64,000 nt of DNA. It comes from DASZIT01 sp963709665 (GTDB taxonomy: Bacteria; Actinomycetota; Acidimicrobiia; Acidimicrobiales; RAAP-2). The notes under the pieces are model-generated. The model ran no database searches. It saw only the letters and a list, made by a program, of their open reading frames with translations, and was not told the DNA's origin. The position numbers and the translations under genes are program-made. Every line of letters starts with the position of its first letter. Within the stretch, counting starts at the first letter, position 1. The stretch spans positions 248,001-312,000 of the forward strand of contig CAVPWU010000003.1 in assembly GCA_963709665.1 (NCBI GenBank), in the 5' to 3' direction. Shown one piece after another: positions 16,497 to 25,682 of this stretch.

Positions 16497-17333
16497 ATGC
16501 CTGATACCTCACCGACGCACGACGGGGTGGCCGTGATCACCGGGGGAGCCTCGGGCTTCGGCCTCGGGTTGGGTCGGCTGTGTGCCTCCCGGGGGATGGC
16601 GGTCGCCCTGCTGGACCTCGACGGCGAGCGGGCGAGCTCGGAGGCCGCCGCCCTCGCCGCCACCCACCACGCCCGCGTGCTCGGGCTCCCGGTGGATGTG
16701 TCCGATGCGGCGTCGGTCGACGCCGCCGCCTCCACGGTGGCCGACCGGCTGGGCGGTGCCGATCTCGTCGTCTCCAACGTGGGCATCCAACTCTTCGGCT
16801 CCACCGAGCACCTGACCGACGACGAGTGGCGCTGGGTTCTCGAGGTGAACGTCATCGGATCGGCCCGCGTGGCCAGGGCCTTCCTCCCCCTCCTCCGTCG
16901 GGCACCCCAGGGCCGGCTCGCCTTCACCACCTCGTCGTCGGTGCTCAGCGTCGCCAGCCACATGGCGGCCTACCAGACCAGCAAGTTCGCCGTCTGGGGG
17001 CTGGCGGAATCGCTCCGCATGGAACTGGCCGGCGACGGCATCACCGTGTCGGTCCTCTTCCCGTCCGGGATGATCACCCGGCACCTCGAGACCAGTGAAG
17101 GGGCCCAGCCGGAGCACCTCCGCAGGCCCGTGGCCAGCGAGGACGACTTCACCGCCATGCTCTCGAGCAACCCGGACATGACAAAGGCGGTGGCCGATCC
17201 CGCCGACATCGCCCCGCACGTTCTGGACGCCATCACGGCCGGGGACCGGTACATCGTCACCCACGGCGATCTCGTCGACGCCGTCGACGAGAGGGGCGTC
17301 GAGCTCCACCGGGCGGCCGAGTCGGCCCGGTAG
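16497..17333 (+). CDS. Short-chain dehydrogenase/reductase (SDR)
   Basis: NAD(P)-dependent alcohol/ketone oxidoreductase of the classical SDR type, 278 residues. The cofactor motif TGGASGFG is at residues 14-21, the central SNVG (usual NNAG) near 95, the catalytic serine in FTTSSSVLS, and YQTSK (Tyr159, Lys163). A C-terminal extension (DRYIVTHGDLVDAVDERG) is typical of SDRs acting on larger hydrophobic substrates. It lies 12 bp after the NTF2-like gene, and its stop overlaps an upstream GTG of the next gene. Confidence 0.87.
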   Translation: MPDTSPTHDGVAVITGGASGFGLGLGRLCASRGMAVALLDLDGERASSEAAALAATHHARVLGLPVDVSDAASVDAAASTVADRLGGADLVVSNVGIQLFGSTEHLTDDEWRWVLEVNVIGSARVARAFLPLLRRAPQGRLAFTTSSSVLSVASHMAAYQTSKFAVWGLAESLRMELAGDGITVSVLFPSGMITRHLETSEGAQPEHLRRPVASEDDFTAMLSSNPDMTKAVADPADIAPHVLDAITAGDRYIVTHGDLVDAVDERGVELHRAAESAR

Positions 17334-17362
17334 TGGACCGCGAGCGAAGGGGGAGCCCACCC

Positions 17363-19720
17363 GTGTACTCCGAGCACCGAGGCCACCGCCGCCTCCACCG
17401 CCTGGGCCTGGTGGCCCTGGTCCTCCCGTTGGTGGCCGCCCTCGGGTCCCCGGTCCGGGCCGAGGCCTCCGGCCGAGCCCCTTCGGCCGCCCACCCGGCC
17501 TTCGACCACCCCTACGAGGACGGTGTGTCCGGCCCGGTGGCCGCCCGGCACGTCGACCTGGCCGGCACCTGGAACTTCCAGCCGGTGACCGACACCGTGT
17601 GCACCGCCACCGGCTACGCCCTGGGGCCCCAGACCGGCTGCGTCACCACGCCCCTCCACCAGCACACCACCATCGAGGTCCCGGGTGGGGGTTGGGTCAA
17701 GCAGGGATACACGTCGCTCTCCGAGGCCATCTACAGCCGCCGGATCACCGTGCCCGATCTCGGCGGCCCCCAGGACACCCGGATCGTGTTCGGCGCCGTC
17801 AACTTCCAGGCGACGCTCAGCGTCGACGGAACGACGGTCGGCACCACCACCACCGCCTTCCTCCCCTCCACCTTCGACCTGACACCGTTCGTCCGGCCCG
17901 GTCACACCTACACGGTCAGCGTCGACGTCAAGGGCCGGGATGCACTGATGGACGCCGGCGGGTACTACACCGTCCCCGACGCCGCCGACTGGTCGCCGAA
18001 CATCGCCGAGGGCATCTACCGCTCCGCCACCCTCGAGGTCTTCCCGGCCGTCCGCGTCTCCGACGCCTTCGTGACCACGTCGGTGGCCAACCGGTCGCTC
18101 AGCTACCAGGTGTCGATCGCCAACGCCTCGGCCACGGCCACGGTCACCACGCTGACCGGACGGCTCTCCTCGTGGAACGGCAGCCACTGGCACTACCCCA
18201 CCCTGCCGATCCACAAGGTGACCGTGCCGGCCCACAGCACCACGGTGGTGACCGTGGGGCCGGTGAACTGGTCGCTGGGGACCGCCTCCTACTGGTGGCC
18301 GGACGTCCCGTACCGGGCGAACTACCGCGCCCAGCTCCACGACCTGTCGCTGACCTTGTCCACTCCCGGCCAGGCCCCGGCCCGGGCCGTCTACCGCTTC
18401 GGGTTCCGCCAGATCGACCAGGTCGGCCAGGGCTTCACCCTCAACGGGGTGCCGGTGAACTTCCGGGGCGACAACCTGGCCGGTGCCGACTACGACAGCA
18501 TCGTCTACGGGGGCGGACCCAGCGACGCCTACGACACCTACCCCGGCTTCCTCGAGCCGAGCAGCTCCAACCCGGGCTGGCCGCAGGTGGTACGGAACTA
18601 CCTCCGGCTCAACTACAACGACGTCCGCATCCACCAGGAGGCGGCCAGTCCCTACATGCTGGACGTGGCCGACGAACTGGGTCTGATGGTCCTCGACGAG
18701 ACGGCCATCCGCGGCTCGAACGTGCGCCAGAACTTCGCCACCGGGCTGCCGAACATGCTGAACGACGCCCGCGATCTGGTCCTGAGGGATCGGAACCACG
18801 CCTCGGTGCTGCGCTGGAGCCAGGCCAACGAGCCGACGTCGGTGAAGCCGGTGCCCGGGTCCGGCGCTTCCTTCGACCTGGCCCTCTACCAGACCATCCG
18901 GGGTCTCGATCCGACCCGGCCCATCAGTACGGACTCCTATCTGTCGACGGACGACCTCCCGGTGCCCGGCTACACGATCTGGTGCCACTACTACCCCGAG
19001 GTCCCGACCACCCCTCCCTCCGGGGCCGTCGCCTCCTATACCGACAACACCTGCCAAGGAGCCCCCGGGACGTTTCCCGACAAGCCCTTCGGCCAGGGCG
19101 AGTACATCTGGTCGGCGGACAGCACCAAGCAGGGCTTCGCCTGGTTCGCCACCTCCGCCGAGCAGATGCGCCTGAAGGGCGCCTCCGACATCCGCCCGTA
19201 CACGCTCCTCGACGCCTGGGTGTCCCTGGTCCCCGGCGTGGCGACCACCGACCTGACCATGGAGCAGGGTGGCCACCCGATGTACGGGGCGAACAATCTC
19301 CCGGACCCGTGGAGCAACCCGGAGATCCAACGGATCCAGAAGGCGTTCGCCCCCGTGCTGGTGGCGGACGACGCCTACTGGGCGGCGAACAAGCTCTCGG
19401 ATGCCGATGGTGACTGGCCGGCGGTCGACGTCCAGCTCCCCGCGGGACAGCCCACCACCCGCACCCTCGACATCTTCAACGACACGTTCGCGGGGACGAC
19501 CGTCAACGTCGGCTGGACGCTGCGCAACGGCTCGTCGAACGGGCCGGTCGTGGCGGGAGGCAGGCTCTCGGTGGTCGTTCCCCTCGGCTCGCACGTGACC
19601 CGCACGGTCCGGTTCGTGACCCCATCCACGTTCCAGCACCTCTACCTGGTGCTCACCGCCGCCAAGCCCGGAATCGGCCCGGTCTTCAGCGACAGCGACA
19701 CGGTGTTCGTGGCCTCGTGA
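17363..19720 (+). CDS. Secreted glycoside hydrolase family 2-like protein
   Basis: Probable exported beta-glycosidase (beta-galactosidase/mannosidase/glucuronidase superfamily), about 785 residues. A signal peptide (RLHRLGLVALVLPLVAALG, cleavage near SPVRA-EAS) is followed by a jelly-roll sugar-binding domain (HVDLAGTWNFQPV), an Ig-like domain, the GH2 TIM barrel and a C-terminal beta domain. Candidate catalytic acids are Glu490 in SQANEPT (acid/base, the NE of GH2) and Glu580 in FGQGEYIWS (nucleophile). GTG 17363 has AAGGGGGAG 7 nt upstream; a GTG at 17333 would overlap the SDR stop. Its place beside an oxidation operon is unusual. Confidence 0.78.
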   Translation: MYSEHRGHRRLHRLGLVALVLPLVAALGSPVRAEASGRAPSAAHPAFDHPYEDGVSGPVAARHVDLAGTWNFQPVTDTVCTATGYALGPQTGCVTTPLHQHTTIEVPGGGWVKQGYTSLSEAIYSRRITVPDLGGPQDTRIVFGAVNFQATLSVDGTTVGTTTTAFLPSTFDLTPFVRPGHTYTVSVDVKGRDALMDAGGYYTVPDAADWSPNIAEGIYRSATLEVFPAVRVSDAFVTTSVANRSLSYQVSIANASATATVTTLTGRLSSWNGSHWHYPTLPIHKVTVPAHSTTVVTVGPVNWSLGTASYWWPDVPYRANYRAQLHDLSLTLSTPGQAPARAVYRFGFRQIDQVGQGFTLNGVPVNFRGDNLAGADYDSIVYGGGPSDAYDTYPGFLEPSSSNPGWPQVVRNYLRLNYNDVRIHQEAASPYMLDVADELGLMVLDETAIRGSNVRQNFATGLPNMLNDARDLVLRDRNHASVLRWSQANEPTSVKPVPGSGASFDLALYQTIRGLDPTRPISTDSYLSTDDLPVPGYTIWCHYYPEVPTTPPSGAVASYTDNTCQGAPGTFPDKPFGQGEYIWSADSTKQGFAWFATSAEQMRLKGASDIRPYTLLDAWVSLVPGVATTDLTMEQGGHPMYGANNLPDPWSNPEIQRIQKAFAPVLVADDAYWAANKLSDADGDWPAVDVQLPAGQPTTRTLDIFNDTFAGTTVNVGWTLRNGSSNGPVVAGGRLSVVVPLGSHVTRTVRFVTPSTFQHLYLVLTAAKPGIGPVFSDSDTVFVAS

Positions 19721-19859
19721 GGTGCAACCCTCGGGCCGGTAGATCGGGACCCCAGGATCCGACGCCGGTCGCCAATCCCGCAAGGGGTCACCGCCTCGAG
19801 CGCACCGCCGCCCGGCTGATCGGGCCGACCCCGCATCCCGGTCCCCACGGGGTGGCGGC

Positions 19860-21578
19860 TCAGAGCTCCTCTTCCTCGCCCTCCCGGCCGGCGCCGTCCG
19901 ACCTGGCGGCGAGGTCGATGGCATCGAGCGCCTGGTCGAGTCCGGGGTAGAAGTGGCCCTGGTCGAGCGTGGTGCTCAGCCCGTAGGTACGGACCAGCTC
20001 CTGGAGCCGTGCCCGCATCTCGACGAAGGCCAGATGGACGTCCTGGCCATTCAGCTCCTCGTCGAGGGCGGCGAGCACGTCAGCGGCCGTGACATCGATG
20101 TCGGTGATCGCCTCGCACTCGAGGACGACCCAGGCCGGGTGGCGTTCCCGCACCAGCTCCCGGACCTGATCCCGGAACTGACCGCTGTTGGCAAAGAAGA
20201 GGGGCGCCTCCCAGCGGAACACCACGACCCCCGGCACCTCGCGGGCCTCCGGGTACTGGTCGAGGCTGTGCCAGCCCCGCAGCGCCGCGACTTCGCCGAG
20301 CACGGCGCCATGGGGCCACCAATTCCGGCGGAAGAAGAGCAGCACCGCCAGCACGATGGCCACCACGATCCCCTGGAGCACACCCAGCAGGATCACCCCG
20401 GCGGCGGCCACCAGACTCACCGCCAGGGCCGAGGTGCGGACCTGGGCATACCGACGGACCGCCCTGAAGTCCATGAGGGAGAGCGCGGCGGTGATGACCA
20501 CCGCGGCCAGGGCGGTCTGGGGCAGGTCGGACAGGAGCCCGTGGAAGAAGAGCAGCAGGGCCACCACCACCCCGGCGCCGACCACCCCGGTGAGCTGGCT
20601 CCGGGCTCCCGACTGGTCGGCCACCGCGGTCCGGGAGCCGCTGACCGAGACGGCGAACCCCTGGAAGAACCCGGCGGCGATGTTGGCGGTGCCGATCCCG
20701 ATCATCTCCTGATCGGGTCGGACCTCGTCGCCGTGGCGGGAGGCGAAGCTGCTGGCCGTGGCGATGGTGTCGGTCAGCGACACCATGGTGATCCCGACGG
20801 CCCCCACCACCAGGGGGCCGACATCGGACCACCGGGTCCAGGGGAGCGCCGGGGTGGGCAGCCCCTGCGGGAGGCTCCCGACCGTCTTCACCCCGTGGGC
20901 GGCGAGATCCAGGACGGCGGAGGCCACGGTGACGCCGACCACCGCCACCAGTACGGCCGGGAGCCGGGTGGTGATCCGTGGGAGGACCAGCAGGACGGCC
21001 AGGACGCACAGCCCGGTCACCAGGGTGGTTCCATTGGTCCCACCGAGCCCGTGCACGAACGCCCGCACCTCGTCGATGAAGTTGTCGGCGTCGGTGGAGA
21101 ACCCGAAGAGCTTGGGAAGCTGCCCGACGATGATGGTCACGGCCAGACCGTTGAGGTAGCCCACCCGGACCTCGCTGGACAGCAGGTCGGCGACGAAGCC
21201 GAGACGGGCCACCCCCAGGCCGATCTCGATCAGCCCGACCATGACGGCGAGCATGCCGGCCAGGGCGATGGCACTGCCCGGGTCGCCGGTCACGATCAGA
21301 GGGGCGATGGCCGCCAGGATGAGTGGGGACACCGACGAGTCCGGCCCCAGCACCAGTACCCGTGATGGTCCGAAGACGGCGTAGGCCACCAGGCAGGCGA
21401 TGGTGGTGTAGAGACCGGTCGCCGCCGGCAGCCCGGCCAGCTCGGCGTAGGCCATGCCCTGGGGGACCAGGATCGCCGCCAGCACCACCCCGGCGACCAG
21501 ATCGGGCCGGAGCCAGCTGCGCTGGTAGTTCCGGAGGGTGACCGCTCCCGGTGTCCACCGCTGCAGCCGTTCCTTCAT
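19860..21578 (-). CDS. SulP-family anion permease with STAS domain
   Basis: Inner-membrane SLC26/SulP transporter (sulfate, bicarbonate or a dicarboxylate), 572 residues. The transport domain starts with LVAGVVLAAILVPQGMAYAE and continues through PDSSVSPLILAAIAPL, GYLNGLAVTIIVGQLPKLFGF and GFAVSVSGSRTAVADQSGARS, with 12-14 helices. A cytoplasmic STAS domain follows (about 440-555; ITDIDVTAADVLAALDEEL). The C-terminus is acidic (EGEEEEL). ATG 21578 follows AAGGGCG. No carbonic anhydrase or sulfate-assimilation gene is nearby, so the substrate is undetermined. Confidence 0.88.
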   Translation of the reverse strand: MKERLQRWTPGAVTLRNYQRSWLRPDLVAGVVLAAILVPQGMAYAELAGLPAATGLYTTIACLVAYAVFGPSRVLVLGPDSSVSPLILAAIAPLIVTGDPGSAIALAGMLAVMVGLIEIGLGVARLGFVADLLSSEVRVGYLNGLAVTIIVGQLPKLFGFSTDADNFIDEVRAFVHGLGGTNGTTLVTGLCVLAVLLVLPRITTRLPAVLVAVVGVTVASAVLDLAAHGVKTVGSLPQGLPTPALPWTRWSDVGPLVVGAVGITMVSLTDTIATASSFASRHGDEVRPDQEMIGIGTANIAAGFFQGFAVSVSGSRTAVADQSGARSQLTGVVGAGVVVALLLFFHGLLSDLPQTALAAVVITAALSLMDFRAVRRYAQVRTSALAVSLVAAAGVILLGVLQGIVVAIVLAVLLFFRRNWWPHGAVLGEVAALRGWHSLDQYPEAREVPGVVVFRWEAPLFFANSGQFRDQVRELVRERHPAWVVLECEAITDIDVTAADVLAALDEELNGQDVHLAFVEMRARLQELVRTYGLSTTLDQGHFYPGLDQALDAIDLAARSDGAGREGEEEEL

Positions 21579-21693
21579 CGGGACGCCCTTCGATCGATGA
21601 GAGCCGGGCGGGGAGAGCGGACCACCAGCGCCATCGTTCCATCCGGACCGGCCGCCGACATCCGGTCCGACCCGTTCAGGCCGGGCCGGGCGG

Positions 21694-21981
21694 TCACATG
21701 GCCAGAAGCTTGGCCTTCTGGGCGTCGAATTCGGCCTGGGTCAGAATGCCCTTGTCCTTCAGGTCGGCCAGACCCTGCAGCTGGGCCACCGTGTCGACCG
21801 GGGCCGCCGGCGGGTGCGGGGGAGGCGGTGGGGCGTACTGGGGTTCGGCGTACTGCGGCTGCTGGGCCTGCTCCTGCTGGGCCCAGCGATTGCCCTGCCG
21901 CCGGGAGACCCGGTTGGACACGGCGGTGGCGGTGCCGGCGATCACCGCCGTCCTGGCCACACCTCGGAGCAGTCCTGGCAC
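21694..21981 (-). CDS. Small SHOCT-domain protein
   Basis: 95-residue protein with a hydrophobic N-terminal stretch (LLRGVARTAVIAGTATAVSN), a Gln/Pro-rich linker and a C-terminal SHOCT domain (LQGLADLKDKGILTQAEFDA...KLLAM). SHOCT is a short oligomerisation motif found at protein C-termini. The GTG at 21981 has GGAAGGAA just upstream. It lies directly downstream (19 bp) of the DUF6325 gene, a pairing common in actinobacteria. Probably membrane-associated; no biochemical role known. Confidence 0.75.
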   Translation of the reverse strand: MPGLLRGVARTAVIAGTATAVSNRVSRRQGNRWAQQEQAQQPQYAEPQYAPPPPPHPPAAPVDTVAQLQGLADLKDKGILTQAEFDAQKAKLLAM

Positions 21982-22000
21982 GGGAGTTCCTTCCGTTCGC

Positions 22001-22435
22001 TCAGTGGTCGGTGGCGTCGAGCGACGCCACCAGGGCATCCTGCGGGATGTATCCGGCGGCCACCAGTTGGGCTCCACCCTGTCGGAGGCCCTCGATGAAG
22101 GGGGTGGCCCAGCGGTTCTCGAAGAGGAGCACGCCCGCCGACGACCCGGGGTCGAGAACGGAGGCGGCATCGGCCAGATCGTCGTCATCCAGCACCCCCG
22201 AGGACACCCCCTGGAACACCGCCAGGTCGAGCTTGCCGTCCCCGTCGAGATCCGCCAGATCGATCCGGGTCACGGTGCCGTCGGCCGTCCGGCTCACGAA
22301 GACCAGATCGAGGATCCGGATCACCCCGCGGTCCACCAGGTCCACCAGGGTGGCCATCCCCTCCCCCGTCATCCGGTTGTCGGGGAACTCCACGATGAGG
22401 TAGCTGATCGGCCCCATGGCTTCCGAATCGGTCAT
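22001..22435 (-). CDS. DUF6325-family protein
   Basis: 144 residues. The opening MTDSEAMGPISYLIVEFPDN, then TLVDLVDRGVIRILDLVFV and SVLDPGSSAGVLLFENRWATPF match the DUF6325 family, small cytosolic actinobacterial proteins usually encoded beside a SHOCT protein as here. Function is unknown; the ferredoxin-like alternation is reminiscent of stress-associated proteins. ATG 22435 has GAGGTGG upstream. Confidence 0.72.
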   Translation of the reverse strand: MTDSEAMGPISYLIVEFPDNRMTGEGMATLVDLVDRGVIRILDLVFVSRTADGTVTRIDLADLDGDGKLDLAVFQGVSSGVLDDDDLADAASVLDPGSSAGVLLFENRWATPFIEGLRQGGAQLVAAGYIPQDALVASLDATDH

Positions 22436-22649
22436 GTCCCACCTCGCTCGCGAGTTGACACCGTCTTCTCTAGCACGGAGGTGGCGGTCGGAGTTGACCC
22501 ACGGTCTCCGACGCCCTGATCTGGGAACGAGGACCGGACGATCGGTGACGACCCCCTGACCGGTGCGGGTGGAGACCGGGTGAGACGTCGCGCCGGGGCG
22601 CCTACCATGACGGCATGGCGCCCGGTTCCTCCCTTCGTCGAACTTGAAG

Positions 22650-23876
22650 ATGCGGATCGTCATCGGCACCGTTGCCCTCGAGGTTCCGGGTGGGACCGAG
22701 ACCTACTGCCTCACCGTCGCCCGGGAGCTCGAGCGCCTCGGGCACGGGGTGACCATCGTCGCCGGGGCCCTCGGCCCCCTCGCCGAACGGGCGTTGGAGG
22801 AGGGCCTTGACGTCGTCGAGGGTGTCGGGGAACTGTCGGGGGACGTAGACGCCGTACTGGCCAACGATGCCATCAGCGCCGGGCTCCTGGCCGAGCGCTA
22901 CCCGAAGGCCCGACGGGCATTCTGCGTCCACAGCAGCCGTTTCGACGTCCAGCTGCCTCCGTTCGAGGCAGGGGTCGTCCACGTCCTGATCGCCCTGTCC
23001 GAGCGCTTCGCCGCCCATGCCCGGTCGTTGGCGCTCGAGGTTCCCGTGGTGCTGTTGACACAGCCGATCGACACGCTCTTCTACACCCCCTCGGCGCCAC
23101 TCCCGGAACTGCCCCGAAGGGCCCTCCTCCTCAGCCATTACCTCGACGGCCCCCGCCGGAACGCCCTCGTCGACACCTGGTCGTCGGCAGGGATCGACTG
23201 CGTCCAGGTCGGTTTCCAACACCGGCTGAGCCTCGACGTCCGGGCCGATATCGCCGAGGCGGACATCGTCGTCGGGAAGGCACGGGCGGCGCTCGAGGCG
23301 ATGGCCTGCGGCAAGGCTGTCTACATCTTCGACAGCTTCGGAGGCGACGGCTGGGTCACCGCCGAGAACTTCGCGGCATTGGAAGCCGACAACTTCGCGG
23401 GGATGGCGACAGCGCGTCCGGTCGACCGGGACAAGCTCACGTTGGACCTGAAGGGGTACAACCCGGACATGGGCTGGATCAATCGCGAACTGGTCGCCAC
23501 CCATCACGACGTCCGGGACCACGTGATCCAGCTGGTCCAGGTGTTGCGCCAACCCCCCGGCACCACGTCCGTCGTCGGGCCGAGCCCCGGAGGAACAGCC
23601 CGATCGCTCCGGACGGCGTGGCGGATGCATCAGCAGGCTGAGCGGAAGGCCCAGGCAGCGGCCGAGGCCATCCGTGACGCCCAATCGCTGCAGGCGCAGT
23701 TCGCCGACCTCTCGGCGCGGCTGGCCGAGGCGGAGGAACGGGCGATGGCGTCCGAGCGTCGGGCTGCCGAAGCAGAGGATCAGATGCGCTCGGATCGGCA
23801 CCTGCTCCGATCCCGCCGGGTTCAGGGCGCCCTGGCCCTCGGCCGTCAGTACGATCGCCTGCTGGGCCGGCGTTGA
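22650..23876 (+). CDS. GT4-like glycosyltransferase with C-terminal coiled coil
   Basis: About 408 residues. The N-terminal half is GT-B-like: RIVIGTVALEVPGGTETYCL (the GGTE donor/acceptor loop typical of GT4), VHVLIALSERFAAH, and a second Rossmann region with ADIVVGKARAALEAMACGKAVYIFD, the position of the family's nucleotide-sugar-binding Glu. Residues after about 310 form an alanine/arginine/glutamate-rich coiled coil (ERKAQAAAEAIRDAQSL...LAEAEERAMASERRAAEAE). The start is ATG 22650 or TTG 22644; neither has a strong RBS. Its TGA overlaps the TTG start of the next gene, so the two are coupled. Probably involved in cell-surface polysaccharide synthesis. Confidence 0.72.
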   Translation: MRIVIGTVALEVPGGTETYCLTVARELERLGHGVTIVAGALGPLAERALEEGLDVVEGVGELSGDVDAVLANDAISAGLLAERYPKARRAFCVHSSRFDVQLPPFEAGVVHVLIALSERFAAHARSLALEVPVVLLTQPIDTLFYTPSAPLPELPRRALLLSHYLDGPRRNALVDTWSSAGIDCVQVGFQHRLSLDVRADIAEADIVVGKARAALEAMACGKAVYIFDSFGGDGWVTAENFAALEADNFAGMATARPVDRDKLTLDLKGYNPDMGWINRELVATHHDVRDHVIQLVQVLRQPPGTTSVVGPSPGGTARSLRTAWRMHQQAERKAQAAAEAIRDAQSLQAQFADLSARLAEAEERAMASERRAAEAEDQMRSDRHLLRSRRVQGALALGRQYDRLLGRR

Positions 23877-24622
23877 CTCAGCTCCGAGACGCGTCCCATA
23901 TCGCCCCGGGGCTGCTTCTCGAATCCGGGGTCGAACTCCCCGACGACACCGAGATCGAGCCCTATGTCACCGTCTACGCCGGGGTCGTCCTCGGTCGGGG
24001 GGCGCGGCTCGGCCAGGGTGCCATCCTGGGCCGCCCGCAGCGCATCGACCCCGCTTCGCGAACAGCTCGCCGGCCGGCCGGCGAGCTGACATTCATCGGT
24101 GACGACTGCATGGTCGGTAGTGGGACGATCGTCGTCGCCGGCGCCCGCCTCGGGGACGGTTGCACCCTCGCCGATCTGGTGCTCGCCCGGGAGGGGTCGG
24201 TACTCGGTGACCGGGTCCTGATCGGCCGGGGCTCGGTGGTGAGCCCCGGGACGGTGATCGGAGCCGGGACGCGGACGCAGGCGGCGGTCTTCACGGGGCC
24301 CGGTACGACGATCGGCGAGGAGGTGAGGATCGGCCCCCGGGTCACCTTCGTCGGAGATCCCACGATGGGGAGGCGCGATTCCGGCATCCCCCATGATGGA
24401 GTCACCGTCGGCCGTCGAGTGAGGATCGGGACCGGAGCGACCCTGTCGCCGCCGATCAACATCGGAGAAGAGGCCTTCATCGGCGCCGGCTCCTTCGTCC
24501 GGACCGACGTGGCGCCCCGGACCGTCGTCGTCGGTACCCCCGCCCGCTTCCTTCGGCACGTGCGTCCCGAGGACCTTGACGCCCCGGGTGAGATCGTTCC
24601 GGTCGATCGAGACCACGGCTGA
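23873..24622 (+). CDS. Left-handed beta-helix (hexapeptide) acyltransferase
   Basis: 249 residues made largely of hexapeptide repeats ([LIV]-G-x4), e.g. VVLGRGARLGQGAILG, GSGTIVVAGARLGDGCTLAD and RVLIGRGSVVSPGTVIGAG, ending in GEEAFIGAGSFVRTDVAPRTV and VVGTPARFLR, the typical end of WbbJ-like O- or N-acetyltransferases of sugar nucleotides. It uses a TTG start overlapping the glycosyltransferase stop (TTGA). It would modify a surface sugar together with that enzyme. It is the last chromosomal gene before the tRNA-derived repeat that marks the island's left end. Confidence 0.8.
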   Translation: MTQLRDASHIAPGLLLESGVELPDDTEIEPYVTVYAGVVLGRGARLGQGAILGRPQRIDPASRTARRPAGELTFIGDDCMVGSGTIVVAGARLGDGCTLADLVLAREGSVLGDRVLIGRGSVVSPGTVIGAGTRTQAAVFTGPGTTIGEEVRIGPRVTFVGDPTMGRRDSGIPHDGVTVGRRVRIGTGATLSPPINIGEEAFIGAGSFVRTDVAPRTVVVGTPARFLRHVRPEDLDAPGEIVPVDRDHG

Positions 24623-24664
24623 GCCGACCCGGACCCAGCGGGCACACCGCCGATCGGCCACCGG

Positions 24665-24691
24665 GCTGGAATCGAACCAGCGACCTCAGCA
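24665..24691 (-). repeat. 27-bp copy of the tRNA-Ile 3' half (candidate island left boundary)
   Basis: Identical over 27 bp to 50254-50280 inside tRNA-Ile(GAT): T-arm, variable loop and the 3' side of the anticodon stem (on the + strand it begins GCTGGAATCGAACCAGCGAC). Similarity continues weakly beyond (ACTACCAGT against TTATCAGTG). Sequence on the acceptor-stem side (CCGGTGG) does not match the tRNA, so this is not a functional tRNA. It is best read as an attachment-site remnant. Confidence 0.6.
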
Positions 24692-24907
24692 CTACCAGTT
24701 CGCTCAAGGGCACCGTAGGGGGAGACGTGTAACGGCCCGTGACGTCTGAACTGCACGATGCGCCCACCAGACGATTCGGGACGACAGCCCTTGGTCCGAG
24801 TGGTAGGACATTTGGTAGGACAGTTATTGCAGTCCATATGCCATTACGTTGGTTGGTTCCGGCGGTGCGGTTGTGGCGGCGTCCAGCCCTTCAGTGATGT
24901 CGTCTTC
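24692..24907. other. Left-end junction of the island: integrase-arm-like repeats, no gene
   Basis: Comparatively AT-rich, non-coding. GTAGGACATTTGGTA at 24803-24817 is present in inverted orientation at 50166-50180 by the other end, and GGTAGGACA occurs twice in tandem here (from 24802 and 24814). Short repeats of this kind next to a tRNA-derived core look like arm-type sites of a tyrosine integrase. No integrase gene is visible. Confidence 0.4.
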
Positions 24908-25534
24908 TCACCGAGGCCGATGCAGGAACCCGTGGAGGCTCGCCTGGGTGAGCTCCTCGACGATGGCATCCCTCGACGGCCGTCTGGTTCCGAAGGAGGT
25001 CGAACCCAACGCCGCCATCCCGGCGATCATCGCTACCGTCGAATGGGCCGCCAGGTCGGGGAAGGCCGAGGGTATCCCTCGCATCTGCATTCCTTCGGCG
25101 CTTATCTGACCGAGCGCCAGGAATCCCTCCCTGACTTCAGCGATGCCGGTCTCGGTGAGTTCCCCTTCGCTGAGTGACTCCGAGGCCAGCAGGGTCACCA
25201 CCAGGCCTCGATGGTCTACGAACAGGTCGTAGAGCTCCCCGACGAACCGCCGGGCGAGCTCCTCCTCGTCCGTCTCCTCGGGAACCACCGCCCGCCACGT
25301 CCGACCGAACTCGTCGATGAAATTGGTGAAGGGGAGGACGAGGGCCTCCCGGAACAGGGACGCTTTGGAGCCGAAGTTGCGGAAGAGCAGGTGCTCGGTG
25401 ACGCCGGCGGCCTCGGCAATCTCACGAGTAGTGGTGCTGCGGTAGTCCTGACGTGCGAATAGCTCACGTGCGGCGTCAAGGAGAAGCCTCCGGGGAGCGC
25501 CCCGGGGGCGCCGAGTCGCCACGTCTGCTGCCAT
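24908..25534 (-). CDS. TetR-family transcriptional regulator
   Basis: 208 residues: an N-terminal HTH (LLLDAARELFARQDYRSTTTREIAEAAG, then VTEHLLFRNFGSKASLFREA) and a helical effector domain (DLFVDHRGLVVTLLASESL). ATG 25534 with AAGGAA about 6 nt upstream gives a start just before the HTH. It is divergent from the 38-aa peptide/AveC pair, and the gap holds a perfect 16-bp palindrome with an extra half-site (25613-25644), the likely operator. It is the first gene inside the island from the left. Confidence 0.85.
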   Translation of the reverse strand: MAADVATRRPRGAPRRLLLDAARELFARQDYRSTTTREIAEAAGVTEHLLFRNFGSKASLFREALVLPFTNFIDEFGRTWRAVVPEETDEEELARRFVGELYDLFVDHRGLVVTLLASESLSEGELTETGIAEVREGFLALGQISAEGMQMRGIPSAFPDLAAHSTVAMIAGMAALGSTSFGTRRPSRDAIVEELTQASLHGFLHRPR

Positions 25535-25612
25535 CGGTTCCTTGTTCGACTGTCGTCCGGGCACCACGTTCGCTCCTGGCGCCGCCTCGGCCGCGTGCTT
25601 TAGGACAGTATG

Positions 25613-25644
25613 CACTACCCTTACATGAGGTAGTGATCACTACC
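25613..25644. promoter_or_regulatory. Perfect palindrome plus extra half-site, probable operator
   Basis: GGTAGTGATCACTACC (25629-25644) is a perfect 16-bp palindrome; a further half-site CACTACC lies at 25613-25619, giving three half-sites in 32 bp. It is located between the divergent tetR (25534) and the AveC operon (25683), so it could bind one or two TetR dimers. Confidence 0.55.
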
Positions 25645-25682
25645 CTAACGGGCTGAATGTTCGCCGCAAAGGAGTGCCGACG

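Noticed and set aside
16970..19924. 984-codon open frame opposite the SDR and GH2 genes
   Set aside because: Same composition artefact; it crosses two well-supported genes.
24645..24712. Functional tRNA at the island's left end
   Set aside because: T-arm and variable loop are present, but the acceptor stem and the 5' anticodon stem do not pair; only the 27-bp segment matches tRNA-Ile.
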